Positions 43,656 to 53,124 of a DNA stretch of 64,000 nucleotides are shown one piece after another. The translations under genes and the position numbers were made by a program. Below the pieces are notes generated by a model. It did not search any database and was not told the DNA's origin. It saw nothing but the letters and a program-made list of their open reading frames with translations. Source of the DNA: JAFDVL01 sp043783625 (lineage in GTDB: Bacteria; Acidobacteriota; Blastocatellia; RBC074); contig JAYVZE010000227.1 of NCBI GenBank assembly GCA_043783625.1, forward strand, positions 51,027 through 115,026. The letters run 5' to 3'. Numbering within the stretch: the first letter of the stretch is position 1; every line of letters starts with the position of its first letter.

Positions 43656-44603
43656 TCAAAACGAAACGGGTAGCGGCATAAAGCACAGAAAAAATACGAC
43701 GAGTCCGATGAGTGCGACAATTTTACGAGTCAAGTCCAGCGGTTCGTCTTCATCGTAAACAGGCGGATGTCCGGCACGCATCATCACCGCTAAAATAATA
43801 ATAAAAACAATATAAACCAGTAATCCATTGAAATAATAAGACACTGCTGTGAGCAAGAGCATCCCCATGAAAATTGCCCGTCCAATTAATGTATGGAGCT
43901 TGCGCCCAAAGACTGCATAGATAACATGTCCGCCATCCAATTGACCGACAGGCAATAAATTCAGGCTGGTCACGAGGCAGCCAACCCAGGAAGCCAGCCA
44001 GATTGGATTGACCATTAGATTGACTGAGACTCCCATAAGTTTTGCCAGCGCACGAAACAACGGTGGATCATTGAATGAAATGCCGATTCCGTCTGAAGGT
44101 ATTGCCGGGGCAGATTGCGAAAAATATAATCCGACGATAGCGGCGGGAATCAAAAAAACAAACCCGGCTAACGGCCCGGCGATTCCAATATCGAACAAAG
44201 CACGTTTGGATGGAATGCGTGATTTAATTTTAATGACTGCGCCAAAAGTTCCGACCGGAGGAAAAGGCGAAGGAATAAAATAAGGCAAAGTCGCCTGAAC
44301 GCCGTAATACCGACAGGCAAAATAATGTCCGAATTCGTGCGTACCAAGAATCATTAATGCTGTGAATGAAAACAGCATGCCTTGACCCAGACCTGCTAAG
44401 CTGAAGCTGAATCCGTTTAAGAAAAACGCGCTGCATAACGTCGTCGTGATGATGGTCGCACCCAGCAGAAACAAATGAAACAAAATTTTCCTGACAGTAA
44501 ATTCGCGTTCCGGTTTGATGTCACCATTATCAGCAACGGTATAATATTCAGGTAGTGAATCGAATTCATTATGACTGACAGGAATGGAATAAGGTTGGTT
44601 CAT
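43656..44603 (-). CDS. Site-2 protease family (M50) intramembrane metalloprotease
   Basis: 315 residues with about six membrane segments. The active site HEFGH in LGTHEFGHYFACRYYG (about residue 90) and the second metal-ligand motif NLLPVGQLDGGHVIYAVFG (about 218) define an S2P. It cleaves transmembrane proteins within the membrane. No sigma or anti-sigma factor is adjacent, so the substrate is unknown. It is convergent with the GlcD-like oxidase and next to the zinc-ribbon gene. Confidence 0.9.
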   Translation of the reverse strand: MNQPYSIPVSHNEFDSLPEYYTVADNGDIKPEREFTVRKILFHLFLLGATIITTTLCSAFFLNGFSFSLAGLGQGMLFSFTALMILGTHEFGHYFACRYYGVQATLPYFIPSPFPPVGTFGAVIKIKSRIPSKRALFDIGIAGPLAGFVFLIPAAIVGLYFSQSAPAIPSDGIGISFNDPPLFRALAKLMGVSVNLMVNPIWLASWVGCLVTSLNLLPVGQLDGGHVIYAVFGRKLHTLIGRAIFMGMLLLTAVSYYFNGLLVYIVFIIILAVMMRAGHPPVYDEDEPLDLTRKIVALIGLVVFFLCFMPLPVSF

Positions 44604-44648
44604 AAGCTGACTCCGAAAATCTACGTGGCGGTGAAGCTGAGAGAAAAA

Positions 44649-44945
44649 TTATTTTTTAAAGAGGCTGTCAAAAGATTTTTTTACGTCATCTTTGCTGGCG
44701 GTCGGGCTACTACTTTTCTTCGTCAAAGCGACACGTTTATCGGCCTGGAAAAATTCGCAAAAGTTCGCGCGACTTTTATCTTTCACGTAGTCCGCCTGAT
44801 TTTCAGTACATTGATTGCTTCTGCCCGGATCGAAGAAGCGGCAGTTTTTACAACAATGCATATCGGCATTGCAATGAGGACATTCATCTTTGCGACCGAT
44901 TGAACCAAGCGTATTAATTTCGCGTCCGCAATTGTGACAAACCAT
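44649..44945 (-). CDS. Small multi-cysteine zinc-ribbon protein
   Basis: 99 residues from ATG at 44945. The cysteines are MVCHNCGREI, DECPHCNADMHCCKNCRF, SNQCTENQ and ANFCEFFQ, giving several CxxC pairs as in zinc ribbons. The charged C-terminal tail is KDDVKKSFDSLFKK. Its start codon is one base from the start codon of the divergent nuclease-like gene. A start further upstream (45131) would lie in that gene. The function is unknown; nucleic-acid or protein binding is plausible. Confidence 0.75.
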   Translation of the reverse strand: MVCHNCGREINTLGSIGRKDECPHCNADMHCCKNCRFFDPGRSNQCTENQADYVKDKSRANFCEFFQADKRVALTKKSSSPTASKDDVKKSFDSLFKK

Positions 44946-44946
44946 A

Positions 44947-46578
44947 ATGCTGGAAAAGATAGCAAACAAAACCCTGTTGAAGCAAATAATTGATTCCGAA
45001 GCGGCGTCCGCAGCGAAGTACGAAATCGAACGCGCCTTGCTGACGAATGATAGCTGGTTTTTATTGCACGAAGAATTTCCGAGAATAGAACTGAGCCGCG
45101 ACAGCTTCGAGTTCAGTGTGGAGTGGGGCAAATTAATTTTTTCGTGGTGGACGGAGGGTAGTTCGCAAAGCTGGCGCGTGACGGCTTACGAGATTGAGAA
45201 TTCTGAAATACATTTTCGCGCGACTCGCGGAACGGGTAAGGATGTCTTTTATTTTTCGCTGCGGGATGAAGCTCACTGGCGCAGTACAAATAATAAAACT
45301 GTACTTGCGGCGAATGAGCTGCGGGCAAATTATGCGGAATTATTAACTGCGATTTTGCAGGAAAATTTTCACGACCTTCGCGTGCAGCGCGTTAGCCTGC
45401 GCGGAAAATTTTCATTGGCGCAACCTGCTCAATACGTTCGATTCATGCTCGCATACAAGCAGCAAAATATTTTAGCCATTGGCGTTAATGAATGCGAATC
45501 GCAGTCCGAAATTGACGGAATCATTACGAATGGATTGGTCTGGGTTTCGGAGCTAAAGACGCCAATTCATCAGCTTTGGTTTTGTGTTCCGAAAGGCAAA
45601 GCGACTACTGTTTTAGAACGCCTAATCCTGCTGAATTTTTCAGCAGTAAATTTAAAAATAGAGTGCTTTGAAATTGATGAAGAAAAACGAACGATGTCTG
45701 CCGTTAAGCCTTTTTCACAAGCTGAATTGTTAAGTGTTCATCCGCGTGGATTGATCTGGTCTGAGGCTGAAATAATTCCTGTCAGTCATTGGCGCGAACG
45801 GATTGTCAGCCTTGCGCCGGATGCGATTGACGTGTGTGAAGATGCTCATCATAAATTTGAAAGCTACTCCATTCGCGGCTTGGAATTTGCTCGAACGTCT
45901 GACGCTGAGCGCCGTCAAATTAAGTTTGGAGTAGCGCAATATCCTGATGAAATTGCCGCAAAATATTTTCGTGCCGAAGCGCAGTCAAAAAAAGCGTTAA
46001 CGGAAGGAAATTTTTCAGCGTTGACAAAGTTAGTCAGTGAAATTCTGACCTATAGAAATGCTGCGCCGAACGATTTGCGACATCCATTTTATCGCCTGCG
46101 TAGCGAAGCCTGGTTGGAATCTTTGTTGCGCCGCGACATTAAGATTTTAGATGCGACACTTGATTCTGAATTTGTCTACGCCCAAATTCCTACGTGGCTG
46201 GGCGATGAACGTTCAGTGCTGGATTTGCTGACGATCAATCATCACGGGCGTTTGGTGATTATTGAAATCAAAGCCGTCGAAGATATGCAGCTTCCGTTGC
46301 AGGGCTTGGATTATTGGTTGCGAGTTGAACAAGCCAGATTGCGCGGAGAATTTGAGCGCCGCGGATTATTTGCCGGAATCAAAATCGCAGATCAATCCCC
46401 GTTGTTATATTTAGTCGCGCCACGCCTGCGTTTTCATCGGAGTTTTAAGGTGCTGACAAAATATTTTGCTTCAGAAACTGAAGCGTATCAGATTGGTTTG
46501 AATGCCAATTGGCGCAGCGGCGTGAAAGTGAATTCGTTTGAGAAAATTGGAGGCAATGCAGAAGCCCACACGCAATAA
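44947..46578 (+). CDS. Protein of unknown function with C-terminal PD-(D/E)XK-like nuclease domain
   Basis: 543 residues. The N-terminal ~390 residues have no motif I recognise. The C-terminal ~130 residues resemble a PD-(D/E)XK fold: SEAWLESLLRRDI, then SVLDLLTINHHGRLVIIEIK with D...E-x-K, then a helix QGLDYWLRVEQARLRGEF. This is the spacing of NucS/Mrr-type catalytic cores. The last nine codons (AEAHTQ and stop) come from a dispersed inverted repeat at 46555-46668. The gene diverges from the zinc-ribbon gene with start codons one base apart, so they may share a bidirectional promoter and have linked roles. Confidence 0.7.
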   Translation: MLEKIANKTLLKQIIDSEAASAAKYEIERALLTNDSWFLLHEEFPRIELSRDSFEFSVEWGKLIFSWWTEGSSQSWRVTAYEIENSEIHFRATRGTGKDVFYFSLRDEAHWRSTNNKTVLAANELRANYAELLTAILQENFHDLRVQRVSLRGKFSLAQPAQYVRFMLAYKQQNILAIGVNECESQSEIDGIITNGLVWVSELKTPIHQLWFCVPKGKATTVLERLILLNFSAVNLKIECFEIDEEKRTMSAVKPFSQAELLSVHPRGLIWSEAEIIPVSHWRERIVSLAPDAIDVCEDAHHKFESYSIRGLEFARTSDAERRQIKFGVAQYPDEIAAKYFRAEAQSKKALTEGNFSALTKLVSEILTYRNAAPNDLRHPFYRLRSEAWLESLLRRDIKILDATLDSEFVYAQIPTWLGDERSVLDLLTINHHGRLVIIEIKAVEDMQLPLQGLDYWLRVEQARLRGEFERRGLFAGIKIADQSPLLYLVAPRLRFHRSFKVLTKYFASETEAYQIGLNANWRSGVKVNSFEKIGGNAEAHTQ

Positions 46579-46668
46579 GGGCGTCAGTACTCATCTTAAA
46601 AATTCCGCAGTTAGCTTTAAATTATCTCGAATGTGAAGACGCCCTTACTGCGTGCGGGCTTCTGCATT
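46555..46668. repeat. REP/MITE-like inverted repeat, copy 1, overlapping a gene end
   Basis: Arms 46555-46585 and 46638-46668 are reverse complements with two mismatches over 31 bp. The arm reads TGCAGAAGCCC through ATAAGGGCG. Copy 2 is at 63929-64000. The left arm supplies the stop and last codons of the nuclease-like gene, so insertion changed or created its C-terminus. Confidence 0.85.
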
Positions 46669-47613
46669 TTAAATCCGAAAGAAACGATCAATGTTATCAA
46701 GATTTTCCATGCGCAGATTTCCTTCTGCGACGGCTAAATCCAAATGTGCAATTGCTTCTGAAACGGCCAGAAAACGGGAAGCATCTTTAACTTTCGGAAA
46801 TAATAAATACGCCATTTCATGAGCATTGATCCCATCATTCGGGATGAGGCTCAGCACTTTTGCCTGACGTTCAGAAGTGTGCTTGCGGAGGCGAGCGACA
46901 TATTCATCGAAATCTAAAACATCATCTCCGTGCGAAGTATGAATTAACGTTGGAGCCAATGTTTGCAGGCGTGAAATTGACTGAAGATAATTTATCAGCG
47001 CAGGGAAGCGGTGCGATTTATTGGTTGGGTCAACATTCAAAACCGGATTTGGAGTAATCGTTTTCAGAACAGTGTCTCCAGCAATTAAGGTACGCGTGGC
47101 GGTGCGCCACAAGCACGAACTGCCGGGCGTATGTCCGGGCGTGTGAACTACACTTAACGAACCGGAAGCGAATTCAAATTCGTGTTCATCGCGGTATGTT
47201 TTCAAATCGGTGACAGCTTCGGCGTAGTTTTTAACCTGCGCGTAGTGCTGCGTCATTTGCTCCATCTCTTCGGTTGTCACGCCAGCTTTTTCAAGCAGAT
47301 TTCGATCCACGCGCGTTTTTCCGCGCTCGGCTAAATTGTGTCGCTCCCATTCGTGAACGTAGACAGGCGCGCCACTCGCTTGTTGCAACCAGTTTGCTAA
47401 GCCGCAATGATCTTCGTGCGTATGCGTGAGAATCATGCGCTGAATATCTGCAATGCGAAATCCGAGTTGTTTGATATTCGAAGTTAAGACGGCAATGGCT
47501 TCGTCGGTTTTCGGCCCGGTATCAATCAATGTGATCGGGTCTTCAGCGACTAGATAAATATTGATCGGACCAACCGGAAACGGAGTCGGAATGATAAGTT
47601 TTTTGATGCGCAT
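46669..47613 (-). CDS. Metallo-beta-lactamase-fold hydrolase
   Basis: About 314 residues from ATG at 47613. The zinc site is HTHEDHCG at about residue 70, with downstream VVHTPGHTPGSSCLW and AGDTVLKTITPNPVLN. The C-terminal helical part is typical of glyoxalase-II-like or MBL-fold hydrolases. Its start is 5 bp after the altronate dehydratase stop, without its own clear ribosome site, so translation is coupled. A thioester or lactone hydrolase role in the sugar-acid pathway is inferred. Confidence 0.82.
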   Translation of the reverse strand: MRIKKLIIPTPFPVGPINIYLVAEDPITLIDTGPKTDEAIAVLTSNIKQLGFRIADIQRMILTHTHEDHCGLANWLQQASGAPVYVHEWERHNLAERGKTRVDRNLLEKAGVTTEEMEQMTQHYAQVKNYAEAVTDLKTYRDEHEFEFASGSLSVVHTPGHTPGSSCLWRTATRTLIAGDTVLKTITPNPVLNVDPTNKSHRFPALINYLQSISRLQTLAPTLIHTSHGDDVLDFDEYVARLRKHTSERQAKVLSLIPNDGINAHEMAYLLFPKVKDASRFLAVSEAIAHLDLAVAEGNLRMENLDNIDRFFRI

Positions 47614-47618
47614 TGATT

Positions 47619-49172
47619 TTATAGCGCGACTGCCTGTTCCGCCCACACTTGAAATTCACGGTGTTTATTGGTCTCAGCGTGCGCTTGGATTTCGCCGGAA
47701 GCGGTTTTCAAGATGTGCTGAAATAATCTCTCACCAACTTCCTGAATGCTTTCCGTACCGTCAATAATGCCGCCTGCGCTGATGTCAATGTCGTGCTTCA
47801 TCCGCTCGAATGTCGCAGTATTGGATGACATTTTTACGACAGGCGCGATGGCATTGCCGATGGTCGTGCCGCGTCCTGTTGTGAAGACTACGATGTTAGC
47901 ACCAGAAGCAACTAAGCCTGGAGTTGATTCCTGATCGTAGCCGGGGCCTTGCATCAAATTCAGTCCGCGATTTCTGACACGTTCGGCGTAATTGATGACG
48001 CCTTCGACGCGTGAAGTTCCGCCTTTGGCAATGGCTCCGAGCGATTTAATCGTGATGTTCAGGAGTCCACCCGCTTTGTTGCCGGGGCTGGGATTTTCGT
48101 TCAGGACGCCGCCGAATTTTGAAGCGTAATCTTTGTACCAATCAACCAAAGCATAAACTTCGCGCCCTGTTTTGGCATCCTTCGAGCGTTGCGCCAGTAA
48201 ATGTTCGGCACCACAGAATTCAGGGATTTCAGTTAACAATGCAGTTCCGCCGTTGTGAATCACAAGGTCAGTACAAACGCCGAGCGCGGGATTAGCTGAT
48301 AATCCGCTGAAGCCATCAGAACCTCCGCATTTCAAACCCAAAACTAATTCGCTGGCAGGCACCGGGACACGGACATTTTTATTGGCTTCTTCCAGCATTT
48401 CTTCGACGTATTGCAGGCCGCGTTTGATAGCGGCTTGTGTTCCGCCTTCGTCCTGAATGCCAACTCTCGCCACAGGTTTCCCCTGCGCCAGATGATGTTC
48501 GCCCAGATATTTCGTCATTAGTTGCATATTGGTTTTTTCGCAACCGAGATCAATCAGGACGACACCGCCGACGTTCGGATGGTCGGCGTAATTGGCGAGC
48601 GAGCGCATTAAAATTTCAACTGTCGAGCCGTCATTGCAACCGCAGCCTTTGTTATGCGGAATCGCCGTGACACCGCTAACGTTTGGATATTTCTGTTCGT
48701 TCCAGAGCGTGAATTCCGCGATGGTAGAAATCTGCAACGCTTCGTGCGAAGAACACATTGAAGTCGGGACAATCAATATCCAGTTACGCGTCCCGACGCG
48801 ACCATCCGGGCGACGAAAGCCCATAAAGGTTGAAAGTTCCAACTCATCAAAATAAGTAGGTGCGGGAGTCTGTAAATCTTCAGAAATTTCGCGGACAATC
48901 GGTACGTCATTTGACATATTATTAGGCGTAATCGGATCGCCTTCATTAATGCCCAGCGAGGTACCGATGGGATGACCGTATTGGCGGACGAATTCTCCGG
49001 CAGGAATAGCAACTGTAGCAAAACGATGACCGGGATTGACATCACCTGTAATCGTAATAATTTTCCCGTTAAGGTCTAATTTTTTCCCGGTCGAGACAGG
49101 AGTTTTAACGATGGCTAAATTGTCCAAATCACTCACGACAATCGCGTAGTCTTTCAATAATTCAATACTCAT
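47619..49172 (-). CDS. uxaA: Altronate dehydratase (UxaA family)
   Basis: 517 residues. UxaA-type enzymes dehydrate altronate/galactarate-type sugar acids to keto-deoxy acids. It has the N-terminal SAF-like part (RFATVAIPAGEFVRQYGHPI) and the large catalytic part with RVGTRNWILIVPTSMCSSHE, VTAIPHNKGCGCNDG and LVLGLKCGGSDGFSGLSANP. GGAGAATGA precedes the ATG. It lies in an operon with a Gfo/Idh oxidoreductase and a DUF6807 protein. The exact substrate could be altronate or a related sugar acid. Confidence 0.9.
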   Translation of the reverse strand: MSIELLKDYAIVVSDLDNLAIVKTPVSTGKKLDLNGKIITITGDVNPGHRFATVAIPAGEFVRQYGHPIGTSLGINEGDPITPNNMSNDVPIVREISEDLQTPAPTYFDELELSTFMGFRRPDGRVGTRNWILIVPTSMCSSHEALQISTIAEFTLWNEQKYPNVSGVTAIPHNKGCGCNDGSTVEILMRSLANYADHPNVGGVVLIDLGCEKTNMQLMTKYLGEHHLAQGKPVARVGIQDEGGTQAAIKRGLQYVEEMLEEANKNVRVPVPASELVLGLKCGGSDGFSGLSANPALGVCTDLVIHNGGTALLTEIPEFCGAEHLLAQRSKDAKTGREVYALVDWYKDYASKFGGVLNENPSPGNKAGGLLNITIKSLGAIAKGGTSRVEGVINYAERVRNRGLNLMQGPGYDQESTPGLVASGANIVVFTTGRGTTIGNAIAPVVKMSSNTATFERMKHDIDISAGGIIDGTESIQEVGERLFQHILKTASGEIQAHAETNKHREFQVWAEQAVAL

Positions 49173-49213
49173 TCATTCTCCAACAAAGCTTTATAGTCAG
49201 TCTTTCGCTGACT

Positions 49214-50269
49214 TTATTGTGTGATGTCTTTCAAGAACTGATTGTACAACGTTTCCGTTTGTTCTTTATTCAACTTGCCGGAGTTGATGACGATGCGAAA
49301 GCGCAATGTGATTTTCTGCCCCGGCTCCAAGGTATAATTCAAAGTCGTCTTACCTTTGGTAAATTCTTTGGCTCCGAACGGATTGGCCGCGAAAAGTCCG
49401 TAACCGCGAGCATGCCAGTAAGTCGGATACGTTGGATTTTTCGGGTGATCGAAGATGCCAAGAACAATATCTTCGCCTTTGATGTTACCGCTCAGCGTCA
49501 TCCATTTGGCGCGTGTTCCCCATCCATCTTTTTCGCCCATTTTGCCTTCGCTGCTCAGATATTTACCGTCTACTCCGGTGTTATCGAGGGTCGGGACAGT
49601 AGTTGGAACGCCATTGGCATCAGTGAAGATGTCGGGCTTGGTAGAAGGTTCTTCTAATTGACGAGCAACGCGGATGCCGAGTGCCCCTTCCTTACTGTCT
49701 TCGAAGACTACTTTTTTATCCTGCGCGGTCAACGTCATCACCCGATCAACGATGCGCAGTCCGGGAGCTGAGCGGAAAAACATCTGTTCATCCTGCTGCA
49801 TAATTTTTGCGCCACCAGGCATGATCCAATCCATTACTAAATTTACCGAAGCCGCATTTTTTCCGTTTTTGATCTGGCTGAATGAACGATGTCTGATGAC
49901 GCCCATTTTTGTGGTGTCGTATTGTGTCTTGATGGAATCAGGCGGCGTGTTCCAAAAATCTACGCCGTTGATGTTGCCATAATTGAACCACGAAGAAACG
50001 TGATGCGGATGGTCAGTGCGCTCGCCCGCAACCTTGACCAACGGGTAGCTGCGCGTCACGACTGTGCCTTTTGCGGTCTTGAGTGGGTAGATGATGGGCT
50101 TCTTTTGATCGTCCCAAAAACAATATGAAGTGAATAATTCTCCGTCTACATAAACGTCAAGTTGCTTGGCGGTTTTGGATTCGACGATTTTGACGCCTTT
50201 CCCGCCAGCAAAGGCTGTAGGAGCGAGGAGTAAACTTAAAATTAATGTGAGTAAAAATATACGTTTCAT
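49214..50269 (-). CDS. DUF6807/PmoA-like exported protein
   Basis: 351 residues with a signal peptide (MKRIFLLTLILSLLLAPTAFA). The mature part has KPIIYPLKTAKGTVVTRSYP, DHPHHVSSWFNYGNINGVDF and GDMYWHARGYGLFAANPFGA-like sequence near its end. This matches the DUF6807 family (often labelled methane oxygenase PmoA), found in periplasmic carbohydrate loci of soil bacteria; the label does not mean methane oxidation. In the operon it lies between the oxidoreductase and altronate dehydratase. It is probably a sugar-processing or binding protein. Confidence 0.8.
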   Translation of the reverse strand: MKRIFLLTLILSLLLAPTAFAGGKGVKIVESKTAKQLDVYVDGELFTSYCFWDDQKKPIIYPLKTAKGTVVTRSYPLVKVAGERTDHPHHVSSWFNYGNINGVDFWNTPPDSIKTQYDTTKMGVIRHRSFSQIKNGKNAASVNLVMDWIMPGGAKIMQQDEQMFFRSAPGLRIVDRVMTLTAQDKKVVFEDSKEGALGIRVARQLEEPSTKPDIFTDANGVPTTVPTLDNTGVDGKYLSSEGKMGEKDGWGTRAKWMTLSGNIKGEDIVLGIFDHPKNPTYPTYWHARGYGLFAANPFGAKEFTKGKTTLNYTLEPGQKITLRFRIVINSGKLNKEQTETLYNQFLKDITQ

Positions 50270-50290
50270 GAGTTTTCCTTTATCTCTGAA

Positions 50291-50339
50291 GATGAGAGAC
50301 GAATGCTTAATTCATCTCTCATCCCTCTGACTTCATACC
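50291..50339. repeat. 7-bp-periodic repeat block at oxidoreductase/DUF6807 junction
   Basis: On the + strand the units are GATGAGA, GACGAAT, GCTTAAT, TCATCTC, TCATCCC, TCTGACT, TCATACC in strict 7-base phase. The left units are complementary to the right ones. In the operon's direction it ends 21 bp before the DUF6807 start codon. Confidence 0.7.
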
Positions 50340-51691
50340 TATGTAGTAACTACTTCTTGTTTGCTCTCGTCGAAGGTGACTTTCTTGCCCGTTTTAATGG
50401 CAGCAATTGTCATGCACAGCGCGACAGAATGATCGTAGGCAGCCTGAATATCAGCATTCGTTTTTTTGCTTCGTGACCGAACGCATTCCATCCAGTTTTT
50501 GACGTGGGCGACGGTTTGCTTGTCTACGCCAGTGTTCGCGGCGGTTTCGAGTCCACCTTCATCGGAGAGCGTTAACGGCTCCAGCAGGTTCGCGTTCATC
50601 TTCATCTGCGCTGCCATCTTCGCATCCAATCCACCTTCAGAGCTGACTTTGTTGGTGTCGAGATTCAGCGTTCCGCCGTTGGAGAAATAAATTTCTTTGA
50701 CATCTCCGGCGGCGTTGGTTTGACGCGAAGAATACAACACCTGAAAGCCTTTATTGGTTTTGGGATTCGTGTAATCAAACGTCGCCGTCATCGTATCCCA
50801 ATTCGTCCGACCGTCTTTCCACAGGTAAATACCACCATTCGCCACCACACTCGTGGGATGATGAATGCCCGTGAACCAATGTACCGTGTCAATTTGATGA
50901 ACCATCCATTGATCGGGGATGCCGGAAGAAAACGGCGAGAACAAACGGAATTCCAAATGTTTACGTGCGTCGTAAGGAATTTTCGGATCACGATTAATCA
51001 GAAATCTTTTCCAATCGGTGTCCTGTTCTTTCATTAAGGGGACGACGCTTGGACGCCGCCAGCGACCGGGTTGATTGACGTTCCAGGTCATATCAGCAAA
51101 AACAATATCGCCGAATTTTCCTGAATCTAAATATTCTTTAGCCCGCATATAACTCGTCGTCGAGCGGCGTTGCGTACCAACTTGAAAGACCTGCTTTGAC
51201 CCGCCAATAACTTTTAAGGCTTCACGCGCATCGGACATTGTACTGGCAAAAGGTTTTTCGCAATAAACGTCCTTACCCGCTCTGACGGCTTCGGTTGCGT
51301 GATAGGCATGCTGAAAATCTGCTGTCGCAATCATCACGGCATCAATATCTTTCATCGCGTAAAGCTCATCGGTATTGCGAGCCATTGCAATGTTTTTTGA
51401 CTTGGCAGTAAATTTTCCATTGCCTGCAATTTTTGCAGTGCTCGTTTCGCGGTGATGTTTCCAGATGTCGCAAACCGCGACAAGTTCATAATTCATCCCG
51501 TCGGCTAATTGCATAAAAGAGGGAACCAATGAACTCATCATCCGGTCGCCAGCACCAATGATGGCAACGCGAATCTTGTCATTTGCGCCGCGTACCTTTC
51601 CGGCACTGGAGGCAGACAATCCGCTGATCGTTAATCCTGCGGCGGCTGCCGAAGTGGTCTTGAGAAAATCTCTTCTTGAAGTATCGCTCAT
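50339..51691 (-). CDS. Gfo/Idh/MocA-family oxidoreductase, Tat-exported
   Basis: 450 residues with a Tat signal (SRRDFLKTTSAAAAGLTISG), so it folds with cofactor before export. The Rossmann site VAIIGAGDRMM and the family signature VYCEKPFASTM with the catalytic-type lysine are present. NAD(P)-dependent oxidation of sugars or sugar acids outside the cytoplasm is the family role, often with a bound cofactor. First gene of the operon with DUF6807, altronate dehydratase and MBL hydrolase, preceded by a consensus-like promoter and a GntR-type operator. Confidence 0.9.
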   Translation of the reverse strand: MSDTSRRDFLKTTSAAAAGLTISGLSASSAGKVRGANDKIRVAIIGAGDRMMSSLVPSFMQLADGMNYELVAVCDIWKHHRETSTAKIAGNGKFTAKSKNIAMARNTDELYAMKDIDAVMIATADFQHAYHATEAVRAGKDVYCEKPFASTMSDAREALKVIGGSKQVFQVGTQRRSTTSYMRAKEYLDSGKFGDIVFADMTWNVNQPGRWRRPSVVPLMKEQDTDWKRFLINRDPKIPYDARKHLEFRLFSPFSSGIPDQWMVHQIDTVHWFTGIHHPTSVVANGGIYLWKDGRTNWDTMTATFDYTNPKTNKGFQVLYSSRQTNAAGDVKEIYFSNGGTLNLDTNKVSSEGGLDAKMAAQMKMNANLLEPLTLSDEGGLETAANTGVDKQTVAHVKNWMECVRSRSKKTNADIQAAYDHSVALCMTIAAIKTGKKVTFDESKQEVVTT

Positions 51692-51805
51692 AAAAAAACT
51701 CCTTCGGAAAAATGAACCGTAGGCAGTACGCCTGCGGCAATTGGGTTGGAACCTACGATAAATTTTACTTTTTCGATGTCAGTCAATAATGCAGTAAGTT
51801 GGACT

Positions 51806-51834
51806 ACTTTAGAAGACACACAGAGCGATGTCAA
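51806..51834 (-). promoter_or_regulatory. Sigma-70 promoter of the sugar-acid operon
   Basis: On the minus strand TTGACA (51829-51834) and TAAAGT (51806-51811) are separated by exactly 17 bases, about 115 bp before the oxidoreductase start codon. The -35 is a perfect match. Confidence 0.65.
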
Positions 51835-51847
51835 CGGTTTGGCTGAA

Positions 51848-51858
51848 TGGTTTTACCA
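51848..51858. promoter_or_regulatory. Putative GntR/FadR-type operator TGGT-N3-ACCA upstream of the sugar-acid operon
   Basis: TGGTTTTACCA is a perfect 4-bp inverted repeat with 3-base spacer, 14 bp upstream of the -35 element. The same layout occurs before the FCD regulator gene at 63863-63873. FadR-subfamily regulators bind TGGT-N3-ACCA, so this is the likely target of that regulator. Confidence 0.6.
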
Positions 51859-51934
51859 GATAGGGAATACGCGGGAAATTTAAGAAACTTTCACTAAGTC
51901 AGACTTTTCTCTGAGCCTTTAATGATTGCTACAT

Positions 51935-53113
51935 TTACAATTCGGTTTTAGCAATTGGAACCACGTGAACAATCGCTTCGTTCACTTCAGTAAGGAAGCG
52001 ATTTAGGATGGAGCCGTGCCAGAAAATTTCCCAGCGGGAACGCCCTGATTGCCCGAAGACTACGTGCGTGATGGTATTTTCTTTGGCAAATTTGATTAAT
52101 TCATCGGCTACGTTTTTTCCTTGCAGGCAAATGATCTTCGCGCCAAGTTCTTCAGCAAATTTGACGTTTTCCTGCAAGATGTGCTTTGTTTCCGGCGCAA
52201 TGCGTGTGCCTGCTTCAACAGGTGTTTCGACATAAACCGCGTGCCAGCCCGTCGCCAAACGTCCGGCAATGCGTGCGCCAATCCGCAACAATTTTTTGCC
52301 GCTGCCGCGTGAAGCTAAGCACACCATCACTTTTTCAGGCATCGTCGCTTTTTCAAGACCAGATTGCGCACGGTAATCTGTGTCTTGCACGGACTGACAA
52401 TCAGCGACCTCGCGCAACGCCAGTTCGCGCAGGACGGACAAATTACTTTTGCGAAAGAAATTGTTCAGCGCTTGTTCGATTTTCTCTACGCCATAAATTT
52501 TTCCTTGTCGCAACCGCGTACGCAGCGTGTCCACCGAAACATCAATATTGATGACTTCGTCCGCGCGTTTGACGAACCAATCGGGAACTGTTTCGCGCAC
52601 CCGCACGCCAATCGTTCGCGCGACAACATCATTGAGCGATTCGAGATGCTGGACGTTGAATGCTGTAATCACGCTGATGCCGTTGTTGAGCAGTTCTAAA
52701 ACATCTTCATAGCGTTTCTGATTTTTTGCGCCGACAACATTGGTGTGTGCAAGTTCATCCACTAAAACTACTTCTGGTTTGCGCTCCAGAATTGCTGCTA
52801 AATTCATCTCCGAAAATTTTGCGCCGCGATATTCGATGGATTGCATTGGCACAATTTCCAATTCGCAAATCTGCGCGAGCGTTTCTGCGCGCCCGTGTGT
52901 TTCGATGTAACCAATCACTATATCAACGCTTTGTTTTTTCAGGGCGTGCGCGTCTTGTAGCATTTGATACGTTTTGCCAACGCCTGCGGCTGCGCCCAAA
53001 TACACGCGCAATTTCGAGCCTTCGCTTTCCTTGAGTCGCGCCAGCAACGATTCCGGTGAAGGCTTTGCGCCATTCTGCAAAGGTGATTCGATGATGACTG
53101 TGTCAACAAACAT
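51935..53113 (-). CDS. KdpD sensor N-terminal half (KdpD domain and Usp domain, no kinase)
   Basis: About 392 residues from ATG at 53113. It contains the KdpD domain (about 25-235), with Walker-A-like LGAAAGVGKTYQML and FVKRADEVINIDVSVDTLRT. A UspA-like domain follows (about 250-385), with VFGQSGRSRWEIFWHGS near the end. The DUF4118, dimerisation and ATPase parts of normal KdpD are absent and are encoded at 58633-59775, after kdpABC in the other direction of reading. It is the last gene of the kdp run. An upstream TTG start would lie inside an inverted repeat and is rejected. Confidence 0.85.
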   Translation of the reverse strand: MFVDTVIIESPLQNGAKPSPESLLARLKESEGSKLRVYLGAAAGVGKTYQMLQDAHALKKQSVDIVIGYIETHGRAETLAQICELEIVPMQSIEYRGAKFSEMNLAAILERKPEVVLVDELAHTNVVGAKNQKRYEDVLELLNNGISVITAFNVQHLESLNDVVARTIGVRVRETVPDWFVKRADEVINIDVSVDTLRTRLRQGKIYGVEKIEQALNNFFRKSNLSVLRELALREVADCQSVQDTDYRAQSGLEKATMPEKVMVCLASRGSGKKLLRIGARIAGRLATGWHAVYVETPVEAGTRIAPETKHILQENVKFAEELGAKIICLQGKNVADELIKFAKENTITHVVFGQSGRSRWEIFWHGSILNRFLTEVNEAIVHVVPIAKTEL

Positions 53114-53124
53114 AAAAGTAATAT

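Noticed and set aside
43531..43758. Open frame of 75 codons over the 43557 inverted repeat
   Set aside because: It is created by the repeat and overlaps the 3' end of the site-2 protease gene.
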